Part shown: positions 7,046-10,570 of the stretch, piece by piece
Position numbering within the stretch: the first letter of the stretch is position 1
Layout of the letters: each line of letters starts with the position of its first letter
Origin: TMP-24 sp031376305
GTDB lineage: Bacteria > Pseudomonadota > Alphaproteobacteria > Rhodobacterales > Rhodobacteraceae
Direction: 5' to 3'
Length of the DNA: 10,570 bases
Assembly (NCBI GenBank): GCA_031376305.1
Contig: JANMDM010000031.1
Location: forward strand, 1-10,570
Notes under the pieces: model-generated
Told to the model about the DNA's origin: nothing
Seen by the model: the letters and a program-made list of their open reading frames with translations, nothing else
The model's database searches: none
Position numbers and translations under genes: made by a program

Positions 7046-8689
7046 ATGCTACGCAGCCTTTCCATAAGAGACATGCTGATTATCGACCGGCTGGAGCTTG
7101 AGTTTCAACCGGGTCTGAACGTGTTGACCGGCGAAACCGGGGCCGGGAAATCAATCCTTCTTGACTGCCTGGGGTTTGTCCTGGGCTGGCGCGGACGGAC
7201 CGATCTGGTGCGGATGGGTACGGATCAAGGCGACGTCACGGCGGTTTTTGACCTGCCCACCGACCATCCGGCCCGCGCCTTGCTGGACGACGCGGGTATC
7301 GTGGCCGAGGACGCGCTTATCTTGCGCCGGACCGCCTCGGCCGATGGCCGAAAGACCGCGTTCATCAATGACCGTCGTGCTTCGGCCGAAGTCTTGCGCG
7401 CCCTGTCGGATGTGCTGGTCGAGTTGCACGGTCAGCATGATGACCGCGGCCTTTTGAATGCGCGCGGCCATCGGCACTTGCTGGATGCGTTCTCTGGGGT
7501 CGATCTCACACCGACCCGCGCAGGTTGGTCGGCGTTGGCGATGTCGCGAAAAGCTCAGTCCGACGCCGAATCCGCACTGGCGGCCCTGCGGGCAGAAGAA
7601 GATTTCTTGCGCCATGCCGTGTCCGAATTGGACAAGCTTGATCCAAAACCCGGAGAAGAAGCCGACCTTGACGCCCGCCGCCGATCAATGCAGGCGGGCG
7701 CTCGGATCCGCGATGATGTCGCCCGGGCGTATCAGGCATTGGGGCCGAATGGGGCCGAAGCGTTGATGGGGGATGCGCTGCGTTGGCTGGATGCCGCGTC
7801 GGAGCGGGCCGAGGGGTTGCTGGAAGAACCGATCACCGCCCTTGGGCGCGCGCTGACCGAGTTGGGCGAAGCGACGCAAGGGGTTGAGCGGTGCCTGGAA
7901 GCGTTGAGCTTTGACCCCATGGAAATGGAACACGTCGAAGAACGGTTGTTTGCGATCAGGGCGCTGGCGCGAAAATACGGGGTGTTGGCGGATGATCTGG
8001 GCGCGCATGCCGATGATTTGCGCGCAAGACTGGCGGCTTTAGACGGCGGTGTCGGCAATTTGAAGGTGTTGTCGGCGGCGGCCATCGCGGCCCAGGCTGA
8101 CTACGATCATGCGGCTGCGGGCCTGACTGTGCAGCGGGCAGATGCGGCCGCACGGCTTGATCAGGCCATCGCCGGTGAACTTGCACCTTTGAAAATGGAG
8201 CGCGCCCATTTCGCCACGCTGTTGTCGGCGGGCGATGCGGGGCCGGAGGGGCGCGATAGCGTTGAATTTACCGTGGCGACCAATCCCGGTGCGCCCGCCG
8301 GCCCCTTGAACCGGATTGCATCCGGGGGCGAGCTGTCGCGGTTTTTACTGGCGCTGAAGGTGTGTCTTGCGCGCGGGTCCGACACCTTGACGATGATTTT
8401 TGACGAGATTGATCGCGGCGTCGGCGGGGCCACGGCGGATGCCGTGGGGCGGCGGTTGGCGCGGCTGGCGGAGACGGCACAGATTGTGGTGGTGACCCAT
8501 TCGCCGCAGGTCGCGGCGCGGGGCGCACATCATTGGCGGGTGGAAAAGCGGGTGGTCGGGGACGTAACCACTTCGACGGTGACGCCGCTGGACCCGGCCG
8601 CGCGGATTGCTGAAGTGGCGCGGATGCTGGCCGGGGAAACCGTGACCGAGGCGGCAAAGGCTGCGGCGCGGGCACTGCTGGCAGGTTGA
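7046..8689 (+). CDS. recN: DNA repair protein RecN
   Basis: RecN is an SMC-like ATPase that acts with RecA in double-strand break repair in the cytoplasm. The protein has 547 residues, the usual length. The N-terminal half-ATPase has Walker A GETGAGKS (residues 29-36, K35) and the ELHGQHDDRGLL motif typical of RecN. The middle, about 155-390, is Ala/Glu/Leu-rich and should form the short coiled coil. The C-terminal half-ATPase has the signature RIASGGELSRF (423-433), Walker B MIFDEIDRGVGG with D453 and E454, and the H-loop VVTHSPQVAA with H485. The start at 7046 follows a weak GCAGGG. It sits 17 bases after bamD, an arrangement I know from other alphaproteobacteria. No LexA box is visible nearby, so damage induction is not evident from the sequence. 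Confidence 0.97.
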   Translation: MLRSLSIRDMLIIDRLELEFQPGLNVLTGETGAGKSILLDCLGFVLGWRGRTDLVRMGTDQGDVTAVFDLPTDHPARALLDDAGIVAEDALILRRTASADGRKTAFINDRRASAEVLRALSDVLVELHGQHDDRGLLNARGHRHLLDAFSGVDLTPTRAGWSALAMSRKAQSDAESALAALRAEEDFLRHAVSELDKLDPKPGEEADLDARRRSMQAGARIRDDVARAYQALGPNGAEALMGDALRWLDAASERAEGLLEEPITALGRALTELGEATQGVERCLEALSFDPMEMEHVEERLFAIRALARKYGVLADDLGAHADDLRARLAALDGGVGNLKVLSAAAIAAQADYDHAAAGLTVQRADAAARLDQAIAGELAPLKMERAHFATLLSAGDAGPEGRDSVEFTVATNPGAPAGPLNRIASGGELSRFLLALKVCLARGSDTLTMIFDEIDRGVGGATADAVGRRLARLAETAQIVVVTHSPQVAARGAHHWRVEKRVVGDVTTSTVTPLDPAARIAEVARMLAGETVTEAAKAAARALLAG

Positions 8690-8720
8690 AAAGCCGCGTG
8701 TAACACCGGGCAATAGGTGG

Positions 8721-8860
8721 CTAAAGCCGTTTGCATTTAACGTGCGTCCCATCGCGCGCCGCTCCTCAGCCCTGACAGGCTTCCTCGCTGCCCCGGCGAA
8801 GAAAGCCCGCTTGCCGGGCTTGAGGAGCGGCTGAACCGGATCAAATGCAAATCGCTCTAA
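8721..8860. repeat. Imperfect palindromic element able to form a cloverleaf
   Basis: The ends (8721-8738 and 8843-8860) are inverted repeats matching at 14 of 18 positions, including a perfect TTTGCATTT/AAATGCAAA (8730-8738, 8843-8851). Inside, GCCGCTCCTCA (8758-8768) pairs perfectly over 11 bp with 8821-8831. The enclosed 52 bases divide without gaps into three hairpins: 8769-8780 (3-bp stem), 8781-8803 (8 positions, one mismatch) and 8804-8820 (6 perfect pairs, AGCCCG/CGGGCT). The element sits between two convergent genes. TA dinucleotides occur at both ends (8722-8723, 8858-8859). It could be a miniature transposon-like repeat, a REP-like element or a bidirectional transcription barrier. 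I cannot tell from one copy. The structure is directly visible; its nature is inference. Confidence 0.7.
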
Positions 8861-8953
8861 CTTATTGAAAAATATACAGGCGTGAAATTTCTTTATCCGG
8901 AAATTATCGAGCTTCAACGGGACATCGCTTCTGACGGCAAGCCTGGCCTATAA
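8861..8953 (+). pseudogene. Possible C-terminal gene remnant next to the palindrome
   Basis: An open frame of 30 codons begins immediately after the right end of the palindromic element (in-frame stop at 8858-8860) and ends at TAA 8951-8953. It reads LIEKYTGVKFLYPEIIELQR and then ten more residues ending in GKPGL. It has no ATG and no ribosome site, is richer in A+T than its neighbours, and its end overlaps the stop of the minus-strand peptidase gene. The residue pattern looks protein-like, so it may be the tail of a gene lost or broken when the element arrived. An open frame this short can also arise by chance, and I recognise no family. Confidence 0.2.
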
Positions 8954-10570
8954 CGGCGCGCAGGCGGCGATGAGCCAAGCCTTGGCGCTGTCAGAAACCC
9001 TTGGGCCGACTTTTGCAATAACCTTGGCATGATAGGCGTTCAGCCAGACCAGCTCGGCGCGGGTCAAAAGGTGGTTGTCGATCAATCGGCGGTCGATGGG
9101 CACCAAGGTCAGGGTGCGGAAGGCCAGCATGTCGCGCTGCGCGTCGCCGCCTTCGGGTACGGGCGATGGTTCGATCACGATCAGGTTTTCCAAGCGGATG
9201 CCGAACGCCCCTTCGCGGTAGTAACCCGGCTCGTTCGAGAGGATCATACCGGGTTCGAGCGCCGCCTCGGACCGCCGTGAGATGCCTGCCGGGCCTTCAT
9301 GGACGGAAAGATAGGCGCCCACCCCGTGACCAGTGCCGTGGTTGTAATCCTGCCCGGCCAGCCACAGAGGATAGCGGGCGATGGCATCAAGGTGATGCCC
9401 GCCAAGGCCTTTGGGCCAGCGCAGGCGCGACATGGCGATCAGGCCTTGCAGGACACGGGTGAAGGCCGCGCATTCGTCTTTCTCCGGCGGACCGATGGCC
9501 ACCGTGCGGGTGATATCCGTGGTGCCGTCAAGGTATTGTCCACCGGAATCGATCACCACGATTTCACCCTGACGCAGCGGGCGATTGGTTTCTTCGGTCA
9601 CGCGGTAGTGCATGATCGCGCCATTCGGGCCAGAGCCGCAGATCGTCTCGAAGCTGATTTCTTTCAAGGCGTTGGTGGCGCGGCGAAAACCTTCAAGGGC
9701 GCGGGTAACGTCGATTTCGGTCAAGGTGCCCTTGGGCGATTGTGCATCCAGCCAGCTGAGGAATTCGACCATCGCCGCCCCATCCCGCAGATGCGCTTCG
9801 GTCGCACCGGCGATCTCGGTTGGGTTCTTGAGGGCTTTGGGCAAGATGCAGGGATCAGCGCCCCAAGCCACGTCAATGCCAGCCTCGGTCAGGCTGCGCG
9901 AAACCTGATAGGGGGCGCTGGCCTTGTCGACGCGGACCGGACCGCTGAGTCGGGCAAGGGTCGGGCCGAAGGCTTCGGGCGCATGCAGGCGGATACTGGC
10001 GCCAAGATGATCCCGTAACGCATCCGTCAGTTTGGCCGGGGCGATGAACATATCCACGTCGCCCGTGGCATGTAAAATGCCCAAGGCCTGAACCACCGGG
10101 GTGCGGGCGATATCGCTGCCACGGATGTTAAGAAGCCAGCACAAGCTGTCCGGCAGCGTCAGGACAACGGATTTCTGTCCGGCCTCAGTCAGAAGTGCCC
10201 CGATCCGGGTGCGCTTGCTGTCATGGGATTCGCCCGCGTAGTCCAAGAGCTGAACGGCGACGGCACCTTGCGGCGGGGCGGGGCGGTCGGACCAGATCCG
10301 GTCAATGAAGTTCTGCGCCGGGTGCAGGGTTATGCCGGTGCCGTCGAGTTTTTCCTCAAGATCGGTGATGTCGCGGGCGGTGTGAAGCCAGGGGTCAAAA
10401 GCGATGCGCCCGCCCTGGGGCAGTTCTGCGCGCAACCAGTCGGCGGGCTTGGTGTCGGGCCAGGGGACCGGGGTGAAATGGCCAAGATCGACTTGCATTT
10501 TGACCTGCACGCGGTAGCGGCCGTCGATGAACACCCCGGCACTATGGCGCAAGGCGATGCAAAACCCGGC
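8948..10570 (-). CDS. pepP: Xaa-Pro aminopeptidase (aminopeptidase P, M24B), N-terminus cut by window edge
   Basis: This cytoplasmic metalloenzyme removes an N-terminal residue that precedes proline. The frame stays open to the right edge, and the residues before the TTG at 10552 read AGFCIA, matching the family's TGSAGF region, so that TTG is internal. 540 residues are visible. The long three-domain (eukaryote-like) form has about 600, so some 50-60 residues are missing. The two N-terminal creatinase-like domains span roughly visible residues 1-290, and the pita-bread catalytic domain follows. All five metal ligands are present in visible numbering: D341 and D352 in DSGGQYLDGTTDITRT, H415 in NHGTGHGVGAYLSVHEGP, E447 in LSNEPGYY and E461 in IRLENLIV. 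The gene runs convergent to recN. No simple hairpin with a T-run follows its stop; the palindromic element about 90 bases further on might serve. The family is firm, the symbol less so. Confidence 0.93.
   Translation of the reverse strand, partial: AGFCIALRHSAGVFIDGRYRVQVKMQVDLGHFTPVPWPDTKPADWLRAELPQGGRIAFDPWLHTARDITDLEEKLDGTGITLHPAQNFIDRIWSDRPAPPQGAVAVQLLDYAGESHDSKRTRIGALLTEAGQKSVVLTLPDSLCWLLNIRGSDIARTPVVQALGILHATGDVDMFIAPAKLTDALRDHLGASIRLHAPEAFGPTLARLSGPVRVDKASAPYQVSRSLTEAGIDVAWGADPCILPKALKNPTEIAGATEAHLRDGAAMVEFLSWLDAQSPKGTLTEIDVTRALEGFRRATNALKEISFETICGSGPNGAIMHYRVTEETNRPLRQGEIVVIDSGGQYLDGTTDITRTVAIGPPEKDECAAFTRVLQGLIAMSRLRWPKGLGGHHLDAIARYPLWLAGQDYNHGTGHGVGAYLSVHEGPAGISRRSEAALEPGMILSNEPGYYREGAFGIRLENLIVIEPSPVPEGGDAQRDMLAFRTLTLVPIDRRLIDNHLLTRAELVWLNAYHAKVIAKVGPRVSDSAKAWLIAACAPL

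Noticed and set aside
8704..8719. Hairpin CACC/GGTG just after recN as its terminator
   Set aside because: The stem is only four pairs with an eight-base loop and no T-run follows.
8345..8917. 190-residue minus-strand open frame across the recN end and the palindrome
   Set aside because: It is antisense to well-supported recN coding sequence, and its N-terminal part merely translates the palindromic repeat. No family motif is present.
9299..10018. 239-residue plus-strand open frame inside the peptidase gene
   Set aside because: It is antisense to the peptidase, which carries all five metal ligands in the minus frame.
10550..10552. TTG as the start codon of the minus-strand peptidase
   Set aside because: The frame stays open to the window edge and the upstream residues (AGFCIA) belong to the conserved N-terminal domain, so the real start lies outside the window.
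1..10570. A new defence, mobile or biosynthetic system, CRISPR array, tRNA or rRNA
   Set aside because: All the coding space is filled by recognised housekeeping genes; I saw no repeat-spacer pattern, transposase, integrase or RNA gene.

Overview
The window is a stretch of ordinary chromosome from an alphaproteobacterium, most likely a Rhodobacterales/Roseobacter-type organism. The evidence is the high G+C, the gene order, an FtsZ of 541 residues with a long linker, an LpxC with the CRTFCRQSD-type active-site loop, a three-domain ~600-residue type of aminopeptidase P, and GANTC (CcrM-type) sites in front of cell-cycle genes. I identified every gene from its own protein motifs and ran no database search.

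Layout from left to right. (1) The 3' end of the division and cell wall (dcw) cluster: ddl (D-Ala-D-Ala ligase, cut by the left edge), ftsQ and ftsA, packed with overlapping start and stop codons. A 170-bp gap follows, with a terminator-like hairpin and then a good promoter candidate that has a GATTC site in its spacer. Next is ftsZ, followed by a clear intrinsic terminator. (2) lpxC, the committed step of lipid A synthesis, has a 206-bp leader. (3) bamD, an outer-membrane assembly lipoprotein, and recN, an SMC-like repair ATPase, are 17 bp apart and probably form an operon. (4) A 258-bp convergent gap holds a ~140-bp imperfect palindrome that can fold into a cloverleaf, and then a short open frame that may be a gene remnant. 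(5) A metallo-aminopeptidase P gene on the minus strand is cut by the right edge.

The genes cover linked tasks of envelope growth: making the peptidoglycan precursor (Ddl), building the division ring (FtsQ, FtsA, FtsZ), making lipopolysaccharide (LpxC) and inserting outer-membrane proteins (BamD). RecN and the peptidase are unrelated housekeeping functions. All CDSs look intact where fully visible.

I did not find a new multi-gene system. The parts most worth a second look are non-coding: the cloverleaf palindrome between recN and the peptidase, and the ftsA-ftsZ gap where a terminator and a promoter with an embedded methylation site appear to uncouple ftsZ from the operon.
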